A DNA stretch of 64,000 nucleotides from Anaerolineae bacterium (lineage in GTDB: Bacteria > Chloroflexota > Anaerolineae > Promineifilales > Promineifilaceae): the NCBI GenBank assembly GCA_023954475.1, contig JAMLHW010000003.1, positions 186,001-250,000 of the forward strand, given 5' to 3'. The notes beneath the pieces are model-generated. The model did not search any database. It was not told where the DNA came from and was given only the letters and a program-made list of their open reading frames with translations. Shown here one piece after another: positions 26,721 to 35,300 of this stretch (positions are counted from its first letter, which is position 1; each line of letters begins with the position of its first letter). The position numbers and the translations under genes are program-made.

Positions 26721-26998
26721 GCTGTTCTCCGGTACGCTGTTTGACGAATGCAATGTCATTATACCGGGCGGATGGGGTTTTGTGTTGTGTTCGGCCGAAT
26801 ATGACATTCTGCATACCGTGATGTGACAAACGCTACTCGACGGCCCTTTGCACAACCTATAGACTGAAACTGGGGAAGTCATTGCATTCCGCGCATTTTA
26901 TTTATGTCTGCCAGGCGCGGTGCCTCGCTTGATAGCCATTCCCAAAACTTTTCGATAGACAAATAATCGCTTTTCTGTTCAGATAGGAGGCATGTGTG

Positions 26999-28969
26999 AT
27001 GTCATCAAAGCGAATCCCAACACTGTTCTTTGTGCTTGTTACCATGTTGATTGTGTTGTGGCTGCCGGCCAACCATTTGCGTGCTGAGAAGGATGTAGCG
27101 GTGGTTGAGGCAACTTATGTCGTCAATAGTGTTGCAGATCCTGGAGACGGAACGTGCAACACGACCGAATGCACCTTGCGCGAAGCGATCGAGGCGGCAA
27201 ATGCGTCGTCTGGCCTAGATCTGATTGCGTTCAATATTCCGGGTGAGGGTCCACATACAATTCGGCCGATGACGCCCTTGCCTCCGATTACAGATCCCGC
27301 AATCATCGACGGTTACACGCAGCCCGGTGCGTCACAAAATACGAACCTGACTGGTCAAGGTCTAAACACCGTCCTGATGATCGAGTTAGAAGGTTCGTTG
27401 ACAAGCGCGGACGGACTGGTTTTCCTCCTCCCCGATGGCTGGGAATCGTGAAGTGAGAGGCTTAGCAATCAATCGCTTTACAGGCGCTGGCATCAATGTG
27501 CAAATGTCGAACGACGACATAGTGATAGCCGGCAATTATATAGGGACAGACGTTACAGGTGAAGTAGCATTAGGGAACGCGGTTGGCATTCAATTGGGAA
27601 ATTACGCATGGAAACCGCAGATCGGCGGGTTGCTAGCCGCTGATCGAAATCTGATATCTGGCAATGACGACGGAATTTACTTGAGATTTACGGCTCTAGA
27701 TCCCGGAAATGAGGCAACAATTCTCGGTAACTTGATTGGTACTGATGCCTCAGGAACAATACCAATCCCAAATGGCATTGGCGTTAACGCTGATTTTTGG
27801 GCGAGCGGAAATGTGATTGGTGGTGACGATCCTCAGGCTGCCAATGTTATCGCTGGCAATTCAGGACATGGCATCCGTATCTGGGAAGCAAAAAACAATG
27901 AGATTGTAAACAACCTGATTGGAACGGATGTAACTGGTCAGCTTGCTTTGCCCAATGGAGGCAACGGAATACAAGTAGGAGACTTCTTTGGATTTGTGAC
28001 TGTAGACAATGAAATTCGCCACAACGTAATTGCGAATAATGAGGCGCTGGAGTCTACGTCAATCACTACGTTGAGCTCCCTCCGATTGATGTCTACGGCA
28101 ACTTCATTAGTGAAAACAGGATTTTTAGTAATGGTGGGCTTGGCATCGACTTGACACCCATTGGTGTAAACCCCAACGACTCTGGTGACGGTGACGTAGG
28201 CGCAAATGATTTGCAGAACTATCCTGAAGTGACACTGGCAGCATCAACGGGATCGGGCATTCGCATTCAGGGAACGTTGTCATCGGTACCGGATTCAGAG
28301 TTCCATCTGGAATTCTATGCCAATCGCAGTTGCGATGAATCCGGGTACGGTGAAGGTGAGGAGTATTTAGGCAGCGGCGATGTGACGACGGGGTCAGATG
28401 GTGTCGCTGAGTTCGAAGTGACTGTGCCGCCAGATGTGGCAATTGGCCAATACATCTCGGCAACTGCCACCAATGCCGCAGGCTCAACATCTGAGTTTTC
28501 GGAATGTCGCTGGTTTGGGACGGTGACGTCTGTAGAGCTGGTGTCGTTCACGGCTTCGGCCGATCCTGCAGGTCTCGTCACACTCGAATGGGAGACGGCA
28601 GCCGAGATCGACAATGCCGGATTCAACCTGTACCGTCGGGTCACGGATAGCGATCCGGACACAAATCTGCTCGTCAATCCTGAACTGATCGCCTCACAGA
28701 GCAGTGCCGGTTCCGGCGCACGCTATGCCTTTACCGATGCGCCTGGATTGGGTGACTGGACGTACTCTCTGGCATCGGTAACGACCGATGGTTTTGAGGA
28801 GATTGAAGATTCTGTCGATGTTGTTGTGCAAGTACCGACTTCGGCCGAATTGACACAGTTCGAAGCGAATGGCACAGATCGAATCATTGCATTCGCGGCT
28901 TTGGCTGCGGTCAGCGGGGCTTTGCTAATCGGTATCGTCGCCTATCTGCGGTCGCGAACGCGCACGTGA
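26999..28969 (+). pseudogene. Surface beta-helix protein with CSLREA-like start, broken by two compensating frameshifts
   Basis: AGGAGG (26985-26990) and ATG 26999 open a gene with a signal peptide and the CSLREA-like segment CNTTECTLREAIEAAN. The frame stops at 27449-27451. Coding continues one base out of phase from about 27430 (NREVRGLAINRF, then parallel beta-helix repeats of the GNLIGTDASG kind). Near 28040 it returns to the first phase (GAGVYVNHYVELPPIDVYGN), running to 28969. A +1 and then a -1 shift together restore the frame over 657 codons. The last part holds a fibronectin III domain (WETAAEIDNAGFNLYRR), QVPTSAELTQF, a membrane segment and SRTRT, just like the giant protein ending at 8187. 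It is either a decayed gene, a phase-variable gene or two sequencing errors. Confidence 0.75.
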
Positions 28970-29020
28970 CGTGGCTGATTGGGTACGGCTGGAGCCGGCA
29001 CAGACGCTGATGTACCCAAA

Positions 29021-29866
29021 CTAGGCCGGCCCTACTGCAATCGGCCGATCGGTGCGGCTCCACTCACTCCACGACCCGACATACAGCTTTGGCTCAGCCA
29101 ATCCAGCGTGCAACATGGCAGCAATATTGACACAGGCACTGACGCCCGAACCGCAGTAAAACACGGCATCTTCTGCCGGTATCGTGCCGAACAACGACTC
29201 AAACTGCCTGCGCAACACGTCGTCGGGCAAGAGCAAAAGCTGTTCATCCCAGTTGCGTGAATAATGGTGGTTGGCTGCGCCGGGAATATGGCCGGCTTTC
29301 GGATCGAGTCCCGCCGCCTCGCCGCGAAAACGTTCAGTATCTCGGGAATCGATGAGCAGGCGTTGCGCTGTCACCTCATCCAGCACGATCAGCCGGTCGA
29401 GGCGTGGTGCGCCACTGAAGCTGACAGGTGTGTTGTGTTCGACTCCGCTACGCACGGAATAATCACCGCGCTGCCATCCGTCCCAGCCGCCGTCGAGAAT
29501 GGCCACGGCGCGGTGGCCCATGTAGCGCAGCATCCACCACAAGCGTCCGGCGTAGACCCCGCTCATATTGTCGTAGACGACGACTTGTGATGTATTGCTG
29601 ATGCCCATTCGGCCGAAAAGTCCTACCATCATTTCTGGTGTCGGGAGTGGATGTCGGCCGAAATCAGTCGTTGGCGGACCGCTCAAATCATCATCCAGGT
29701 GGGCGTAGATCGCACCCGGAATATGCGCGTCGTTGTATGCTCGTAATCCCGCTGTCGTATCCGCCAGGTCAAAGCGACAATCGACGACAACCCAATCGGC
29801 TTCGTGCAGGTGCGCCGACAGTTCAGCAGCGCTGATAAATGTTTCGTATCTGGTTTGTACTGCCAT
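29021..29866 (-). CDS. Sulfurtransferase of the 3-mercaptopyruvate type (two rhodanese domains)
   Basis: The 281-residue protein has the tandem rhodanese layout. The inactive N-terminal domain has DADWVVVDCRFDL-like sequence with YNDAHIPGAIYAHLDDDLS, and the catalytic C-terminal domain ends in FYCGSGVSACVN. The CGSGVSAC active-site loop is that of 3-mercaptopyruvate sulfurtransferases, whereas thiosulfate rhodaneses have CRKGVT. It moves sulfane sulfur in the cytoplasm. The start is placed at ATG 29866 (MAVQTRYETF), where homology begins. The upstream gene stops at 29892, so the two may be cotranscribed. Confidence 0.9.
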   Translation of the reverse strand: MAVQTRYETFISAAELSAHLHEADWVVVDCRFDLADTTAGLRAYNDAHIPGAIYAHLDDDLSGPPTTDFGRHPLPTPEMMVGLFGRMGISNTSQVVVYDNMSGVYAGRLWWMLRYMGHRAVAILDGGWDGWQRGDYSVRSGVEHNTPVSFSGAPRLDRLIVLDEVTAQRLLIDSRDTERFRGEAAGLDPKAGHIPGAANHHYSRNWDEQLLLLPDDVLRRQFESLFGTIPAEDAVFYCGSGVSACVNIAAMLHAGLAEPKLYVGSWSEWSRTDRPIAVGPA

Positions 29867-29891
29867 GATGATATTGAAAAATGCGCGTGCT

Positions 29892-32354
29892 TTACTGTTC
29901 AACCGGCTCAATGGCGGCAATACGCCATTCCAGCCCTTCACTGATTACCAGCAATCGCCGTGGATGCGTCGCGCCATCACGGTCAGTGAATGTCATCCAC
30001 AACGTGACGCCATCTTCACTTTCTTGGCGATTGGTGTACCAAAACGATGCATTGGCGGGATTGAATCCCAGCAGAGTTTCGGCCCAGGTCACATCCTGAG
30101 CTGGATCGACGGTGCGCAAATCCAGTGCCAGGAATGCATAAGCTGCCTGGCTCTTTGGTTGCTTGGCCAACAAATTGAAGAAATCGGCAGCGGTAATGTA
30201 AGCATCGATGTGCGATGGCGCGGGCACGGTCGGCGTCGCAATGATGATTTCCGGTAGACTTTGCTCTTGCGCCGGCACGGTTGGTGTGACGGTCGCAGTT
30301 GCCGTCGGTGTCTTGGTCGGCAGTGGTGTTGTCACTGGCGTTGCTGTCGGCAGCGGTGATGGTTCAGCAGTCGGTGTTGGCTCTATGACGGGTGTCGGTG
30401 TGACGATAGGAATCGGCGGAATAGTGGGGCGCGGCGTTGCCGTCGGCAGCGGTGTTGCCGTCGGTGTAGCCGTCGGCGGCAGTGTTCCCGTCGGCGTCAC
30501 GGTTGGCGTTGCCGTCGGTGTTACAGTAATGGTTGTTGTAATAGTCGGTGTCAGGGGTATGGTTACAGTTGGTGTTGCCGTCGGCAGGGGTGTTGTTGTC
30601 GGGAAGATCGGCAGCGGATTTTCGATTGTGTCGGAACCGAATTCGACAGTCCAATACCAGATGTTGGGCGAGTCACCGTTGAATCGATAGCCGACGCCAA
30701 GTTGGTTGGCAAGTGGATTGAGCACCATCGGCCGATGTGAGGCACTGTTAACCCAAAATTCAACGGCTTCCGATGGATCCCGATACCCCCATGCTGTTGC
30801 TTCGCCGGCATAAAAACCGGTATAGCCTGCACGTGCTTGTCGTTGTGGCGGCCTCGAATTGTCCGAACCAGTGTGTCCGGTAAAGTCATTGGCCGCCATA
30901 TCATCCACATGTGCCTGGGCGGCAACACTCAGTTCATATACGTAAGCTAGCGGCGGCAAGCCGTAAGTTTGCCGCGCCTTGTTGACATACCACATCAGCT
31001 TTTCAACTGCGGTGGCGTCTTCCGGCACTTCAGCGACGTTGAGGCTCAATGGTTGGAAATCAGCCAGAATGTCGGCGACTTTTTCTTCAGCCTCAGGTGT
31101 CGTAATAATGCCGTCCCCACCTAAAACCACCGGCACAAATACCGTGGACGGACCCTGCGCAACGAGAACCCAATTGCCGATGGCCGTGCTGCCGAATTCG
31201 TTTATGGCATTCATGACGACGTAGTAATTTCCGGGCTGCAAATAGGTATAGGTAATTTCCGCCCCTTCAAGAAGATGCCCGTCACCCATTTGCCACTCAT
31301 ATGCAGTTACTGTGTCGTCTCCAAAAGCGATGCCGTTGACGGCGACACCGGTCATGCCCTCGGCATCGACGATCATGTCGGCAACTGGCGGCAAACCGAC
31401 AGTGACTGGCTGCGAAAACGTCGCTGCGCCGTGTGTGTTGGTCACTGTCAGAGCGATGTCGTAGTTACCGGCTTCGGCATACACGTGGCTGGGAAATCGT
31501 TCGGCCGATGTGGTTCCATCGCCAAAGTCCCAGGTAAAGGTCAAAGGCGCTGCGCCACCGCTGAAGTTGTCAAATGTCACTGTTTGGGAAACACTTGGCG
31601 ACGGGTCTTTCAGTACAAATTGGGCTGATGGTTCCGGGACAATGGTTACCTGGCCGATTGCCCGTGTCGAGCCGAGTGGATTGGCAACCTCCACGGCAAC
31701 ATCGTAAACGCCTGCGGCTGCATAACTGATGGTTGGATTGTCAGCACGGACGATGCGTCCATCACCGAGTTCCCAGCGCTGAATGAGCGGGCCGGAACCG
31801 CCGATGTTGACATTGAGCTGTACCGGTTGGCCGACGCTGGCAGTTGCAGATTGGTTTATCGACACTTGGGGCAGGCCGCCGACCCAATAATCGGCACGTA
31901 GCGTCTCGCTTCGGCCGTTGACTGCATAGGTGACGAGCGCAGATTGAATCGGCCGATTCACGTCGGCGCTTCCGGTCACAAAGGGTAGGGCGAAAGTCAC
32001 CTGTTCGCCGGAACGCACGACCGGCTGCCAGTTGAAAATACCGGACTGCATGTTGAAGGCTGCGCCGGCAGGAATATTGGCTCTGCTGACTGTTGCCGCA
32101 GGAGGCAACTGGATGGCAATTTGTGGCGAGGCTGTTTCAGCCTGGTTATTGGTGACGACGAGACGCATGACAATGGTCGCGCCGGGTTTGATGACTGGTG
32201 GATCGAGTGTCACATCGAGTTGCACTGGGCCAGTAGCTTGGGCTCTGCCGGTTACTTGCTCCGGTGGATCGGCAGCAGAAACCCACTGCTGAGTGGCAAC
32301 TGCCAACAACAAGACAACCAAAAACAGACTACCCAACAAACTACGCCGCGTCAT
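29892..32354 (-). CDS. Secreted PKD-repeat protein with CAP/SCP domain and Thr-Pro-rich linker
   Basis: ATG 32354 starts a signal peptide (LLGSLFLVVLLLAVA) in an 820-residue extracellular protein. In order there is a CARDB/DUF11-like domain (about 45-155), three PKD-like domains (about 165-395, with WELGDG, WDFGDG and WQMGDG), and a segment VFVPVVLGGDG. Next come a CAP (SCP/PR-1) domain (about 450-575; VDDMAANDFTGHTG and NSASHRPMVLNP), a low-complexity Thr/Pro linker (about 582-695), and a C-terminal domain of about 115 residues that I do not recognise. CAP domains of this kind occur in many bacterial surface proteins, with lipid binding or protease activity claimed for some. It may be an envelope adhesin. 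Divergent from the glycosyltransferase gene. Confidence 0.88.
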   Translation of the reverse strand: MTRRSLLGSLFLVVLLLAVATQQWVSAADPPEQVTGRAQATGPVQLDVTLDPPVIKPGATIVMRLVVTNNQAETASPQIAIQLPPAATVSRANIPAGAAFNMQSGIFNWQPVVRSGEQVTFALPFVTGSADVNRPIQSALVTYAVNGRSETLRADYWVGGLPQVSINQSATASVGQPVQLNVNIGGSGPLIQRWELGDGRIVRADNPTISYAAAGVYDVAVEVANPLGSTRAIGQVTIVPEPSAQFVLKDPSPSVSQTVTFDNFSGGAAPLTFTWDFGDGTTSAERFPSHVYAEAGNYDIALTVTNTHGAATFSQPVTVGLPPVADMIVDAEGMTGVAVNGIAFGDDTVTAYEWQMGDGHLLEGAEITYTYLQPGNYYVVMNAINEFGSTAIGNWVLVAQGPSTVFVPVVLGGDGIITTPEAEEKVADILADFQPLSLNVAEVPEDATAVEKLMWYVNKARQTYGLPPLAYVYELSVAAQAHVDDMAANDFTGHTGSDNSRPPQRQARAGYTGFYAGEATAWGYRDPSEAVEFWVNSASHRPMVLNPLANQLGVGYRFNGDSPNIWYWTVEFGSDTIENPLPIFPTTTPLPTATPTVTIPLTPTITTTITVTPTATPTVTPTGTLPPTATPTATPLPTATPRPTIPPIPIVTPTPVIEPTPTAEPSPLPTATPVTTPLPTKTPTATATVTPTVPAQEQSLPEIIIATPTVPAPSHIDAYITAADFFNLLAKQPKSQAAYAFLALDLRTVDPAQDVTWAETLLGFNPANASFWYTNRQESEDGVTLWMTFTDRDGATHPRRLLVISEGLEWRIAAIEPVEQ
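30270..30610 (-). repeat. Low-complexity repeat encoding a Thr/Pro-rich linker
   Basis: The plus strand carries irregular repeats of GTCGGCGTTGCCGTCGGTG and related units that encode alternating Thr-Pro-Thr and Ala-Thr-Pro on the minus strand. Such tracts vary in length between strains and are prone to slippage or misassembly. The reading frame is intact throughout. Confidence 0.85.
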
Positions 32355-32489
32355 GAAGCGCAGTGTATCAGAAACAAAGTTCGCATACAACTGAAAGCTG
32401 TGCTCTTTCATGCGGGCCTATGTGAAAGATCCGCAACTCATATTCCAGCGCGAAAACGCCTTGTCATGTGCATTGTTTATAAGGTTTCA

Positions 32490-32518
32490 TTGCACCACCA
32501 TGCAGGATTTGTTACTCT
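32490..32518 (+). promoter_or_regulatory. Promoter TTGCAC-17-TACTCT directly before a leaderless start
   Basis: TTGCAC (32490-32495), a 17-base spacer and TACTCT (32513-32518) are followed by TGGCGT and ATG 32525. Predicted transcription starts at the A of the start codon. This is the best case for a leaderless gene in the window because both boxes are present. Confidence 0.55.
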
Positions 32519-32524
32519 TGGCGT

Positions 32525-33454
32525 ATGTTCTGTTCCACTATCATCCCTACAATTGGGCGCAGCGAATTGGATCGGGCGGTTACCTCAGTATTGGAACAGG
32601 ATTTTTCGGCCGAACCTCACGAAATCATCGTTGTCAATGACTCCGGCACACTACTACCTGATGCACCCTGGCACGGATACGAAAACGTAACGATTCTCAA
32701 CACCAATCGGTATGAGCGCTGTGTGGCACGCAATGCGGGTGCTGCCGCGGCGCAGGGACGCTACCTGCATTTCCTCGATGACGATGACTGGTTGGAACAG
32801 GGTGCATTACAAGCATTGTGGGAACTTTCGCAACAGTGTAATGCTGCCTGGTTGTACGGCTACACGACGCTCGTTACGCGGGACGGTACGCCAATCATGA
32901 CACTCAAATATGGATTGGATGGCAGGCGTGGCTTTGTCTCAACTATGGCGGGTGAGTTGATTCCTCTACAATCGTCATTGATTCGCAGCGATGCTTTTCA
33001 TCGTGTCGAGGGTTTCGACCCGACTATCGTCGGCCCGGAAAATATCGATCTGGCACGACGCGTGCTGTTGTATGAGACGTTGGCCGAGACACCGCAACTC
33101 ATTAGTTGTGTGGAACGCGGCGACCTGGGCAGTACGACCGATGTCGACAGGCTTGGTGCGCTGCTGCATCGCAGTCGGGAAAATGTGCTGACCCGGTCGG
33201 GAGTATGGCGGGCGTTGCGCGTTTCGGCCGATAACAGACCTTACTGGCATGGGCGCATCATTATTCTTTATCTCGGATCCGCAGCATGGAATGTGCGCCA
33301 TCGCCACTTTTTGACCGCGTTGGGGCGTGCAGGCTTTGCCGGATTGAGTGCCGTCGCCTCGCTGCGCTACGCCGTTTCCCGCGATTTCTGGCACGCTCTC
33401 ATCCGTCCATTCCGCAGCCCGACATTTACACAAGCGAGCCGGAATCATGGGTGA
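32525..33454 (+). CDS. Glycosyltransferase family 2
   Basis: This is a 309-residue GT-A glycosyltransferase. It begins at once with the nucleotide-binding strand TIIPTIGRSELDRAVTSVL, continues with EIIVVNDSG, RNAGAAAAQGRYLHFLDDDDW (the DxD-type metal site is in DDDDW), and VEGFDPTIVGPENIDL. It adds a sugar to an unknown acceptor, usually a lipid or polysaccharide. The frame runs 8 bases into the sulfotransferase gene (33447), so the two are coupled. The three plus-strand genes from here to 35300 form one unit that converges on the peptide-synthetase operon. Confidence 0.88.
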   Translation: MFCSTIIPTIGRSELDRAVTSVLEQDFSAEPHEIIVVNDSGTLLPDAPWHGYENVTILNTNRYERCVARNAGAAAAQGRYLHFLDDDDWLEQGALQALWELSQQCNAAWLYGYTTLVTRDGTPIMTLKYGLDGRRGFVSTMAGELIPLQSSLIRSDAFHRVEGFDPTIVGPENIDLARRVLLYETLAETPQLISCVERGDLGSTTDVDRLGALLHRSRENVLTRSGVWRALRVSADNRPYWHGRIIILYLGSAAWNVRHRHFLTALGRAGFAGLSAVASLRYAVSRDFWHALIRPFRSPTFTQASRNHG

Positions 33455-34430
33455 ACCACCGACACCGATCTTCATTTTCTCGTTGCCGCGTGCCGGATCA
33501 ACGCTCCTGCAGCGCATGCTCGCCGCGCATGATGCCATCGCTTCCGCGCCTGAGCCGACTTTTCTGCTGCCGCTGCTCTATACGCTGAAAGATCGCGACA
33601 TCTACGCCGCGTACAGTCATGAATTAGTGGTGTGGGCGATCGAGGATTTCGCCGCTACGTTGCCCAATGGCCGCGCCGACTATCTGGCCGAACTGCGCGA
33701 AATGGCGCTGCGGTTGTATGGAAAATCGGCCGAAAACGATGAACCCTATTTTGTCGACAAAACGCCGATCTACTCACTGATCGTCGATGACATTGTAGAA
33801 TTGTTTCCGGATGCCCGTTTCATTTTCCTCTGGCGCAATCCGCTGGCTGCCGTCGCCTCAATCATGCGCAGCTTCAGCAACGGCAAATGGTTCGTCTACC
33901 AGTTTGATATTCACTTTTATCGCGGCCTGTTCAATTTGATCGACGCTTCACAACGTTATGCCGACCGCAGTTGCACAGTGCGCTACGAGGATTTGATCGC
34001 CCAGCCTGACGCGACGCTGCAATCGATCTTCACTTATCTCGATTTGCCGTTTGACGCCACGATTTTGGAGCGCTTTGTGGACGTTCAGTTTGAAGGGCGC
34101 TTTGGTGATCCGAACGCGGCGAAAAGCACTTATCGCACATTGCGGCGCGATTCGCTCGATAGATGGCCGCGTGACCTGGCCAGTCCGCTGCGTCGGCGCT
34201 GGTGTCACCGCTATTTGCGGACAATTGGCGCAAAACGATTGGCGGTGATGGGCTATGATCTGGATTTGATTTCGGCCGAACTCAATGCCACACCGCGCAC
34301 ATTCCGCCACGTGCCTTCCGACGCATGGCGCATGACTTATGGATGGCTCTATCGCACTATCGAATTGCGCCAGATCAAGCACAAATTGCAAGCAGTTCGT
34401 CGCGGTGAACGGCTCTATCTCCACCAATAA
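33447..34430 (+). CDS. Sulfotransferase family protein
   Basis: The 327-residue protein has the PAPS-dependent sulfotransferase layout. The 5'-phosphosulfate loop is FSLPRAGSTLLQRML near the N-terminus. VDKTPIY and the 3'-phosphate strand RFIFLWRNPLAAVAS follow, then RYEDLIAQPDATL. ATG 33447 is chosen because the P-loop strand follows within a few residues; it overlaps the glycosyltransferase gene by 8 bases. The acceptor is unknown. Glycans or the neighbouring synthetase product are possible acceptors, but nothing in the sequence decides between them. Confidence 0.88.
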   Translation: MGEPPTPIFIFSLPRAGSTLLQRMLAAHDAIASAPEPTFLLPLLYTLKDRDIYAAYSHELVVWAIEDFAATLPNGRADYLAELREMALRLYGKSAENDEPYFVDKTPIYSLIVDDIVELFPDARFIFLWRNPLAAVASIMRSFSNGKWFVYQFDIHFYRGLFNLIDASQRYADRSCTVRYEDLIAQPDATLQSIFTYLDLPFDATILERFVDVQFEGRFGDPNAAKSTYRTLRRDSLDRWPRDLASPLRRRWCHRYLRTIGAKRLAVMGYDLDLISAELNATPRTFRHVPSDAWRMTYGWLYRTIELRQIKHKLQAVRRGERLYLHQ

Positions 34431-34436
34431 CCATCT

Positions 34437-35300
34437 ATGATACAACCTGTCAGCCGGACAACCCGGTTCAAATACCTGTTGCAAGCGCGTCGCCAAAATG
34501 CCGAGATGATCGGGCGTGCGCTGCGTTTGGGCCGCCGCTTTAAGCCTGATTTTGATGATGTCGAAGCGTATTGTATGTTCATTGGTTATCCGCGCAGTGG
34601 CCATACCTTGATCAAGGCATTGCTCAATGCGCACAAGAACATTATGCTGGCGCAGGAACTCAATGCGTTGCGCTATGTGCAGTGGCATGTTAGCCGCGAT
34701 ATGTTGTATTCGCTGTTGATTGCTCGCGACCAATGGTTCGCCGACATGGGGCGCACTTGGGATGAATACAGCTACAACGTGCCGAATCAGTGGCAGGGAC
34801 GGTACGAAAAATTGCGTGTGATCGGCGATAAACGGGCGGGGCGTTCGGCCGAAATTCTCACCGAACAGCCCGATCTACTAGTCAAACTGCAACAAACAGT
34901 GCGGGTACCGGTCAAAATCATCCACATCGTGCGCAACCCGTTTGACAACATCAGTACCATCCATCGCAAACACAACCTGACTCTGGCGCAAAGTATCGAC
35001 TCGTTCTTTGCCAATTGCCATACCAACGCAGCGATCATGCAGCAATCAAGTGACAAGATTGCAATTCTTACGATTCGGCTTGAAGCATTTATCGATGATC
35101 CGGCAGCCAGTCTGACTGAAATGGGTGCTTTTCTCGGCGTTGCACCGTATGGGAGTTATCTGGAAGATTGTGCGGGACTGGTTTTTCGATCACCCAATCA
35201 ATCCCGACACCGCATCACGTGGTCAAATGCTGTGATTGCGGATGTGACTGCGCGATCACATGAATATGCTTTTCTCGACGGCTATGACTTTGAGACGTAA
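34437..35300 (+). CDS. Second sulfotransferase-like protein
   Basis: This 287-residue paralogue starts 6 bases after the first sulfotransferase. It has FIGYPRSGHTLIKALL as the phosphosulfate loop, VIGDKRAGRS, the 3'-phosphate strand PVKIIHIVRNPFDNIS, and LRLEAFID-like sequence near the C-terminus (TIRLEAFIDDP). The fold is clear, while the acceptor is unknown. Its last 19 bases overlap the end of the convergent synthetase gene (35282), so transcripts from the two units must meet here. Confidence 0.85.
   Translation: MIQPVSRTTRFKYLLQARRQNAEMIGRALRLGRRFKPDFDDVEAYCMFIGYPRSGHTLIKALLNAHKNIMLAQELNALRYVQWHVSRDMLYSLLIARDQWFADMGRTWDEYSYNVPNQWQGRYEKLRVIGDKRAGRSAEILTEQPDLLVKLQQTVRVPVKIIHIVRNPFDNISTIHRKHNLTLAQSIDSFFANCHTNAAIMQQSSDKIAILTIRLEAFIDDPAASLTEMGAFLGVAPYGSYLEDCAGLVFRSPNQSRHRITWSNAVIADVTARSHEYAFLDGYDFET

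Noticed and set aside
30270-30610. Possible CRISPR or minisatellite array
   Set aside because: The repeats are irregular, stay in frame and encode a Thr/Pro linker; there are no unique spacers.
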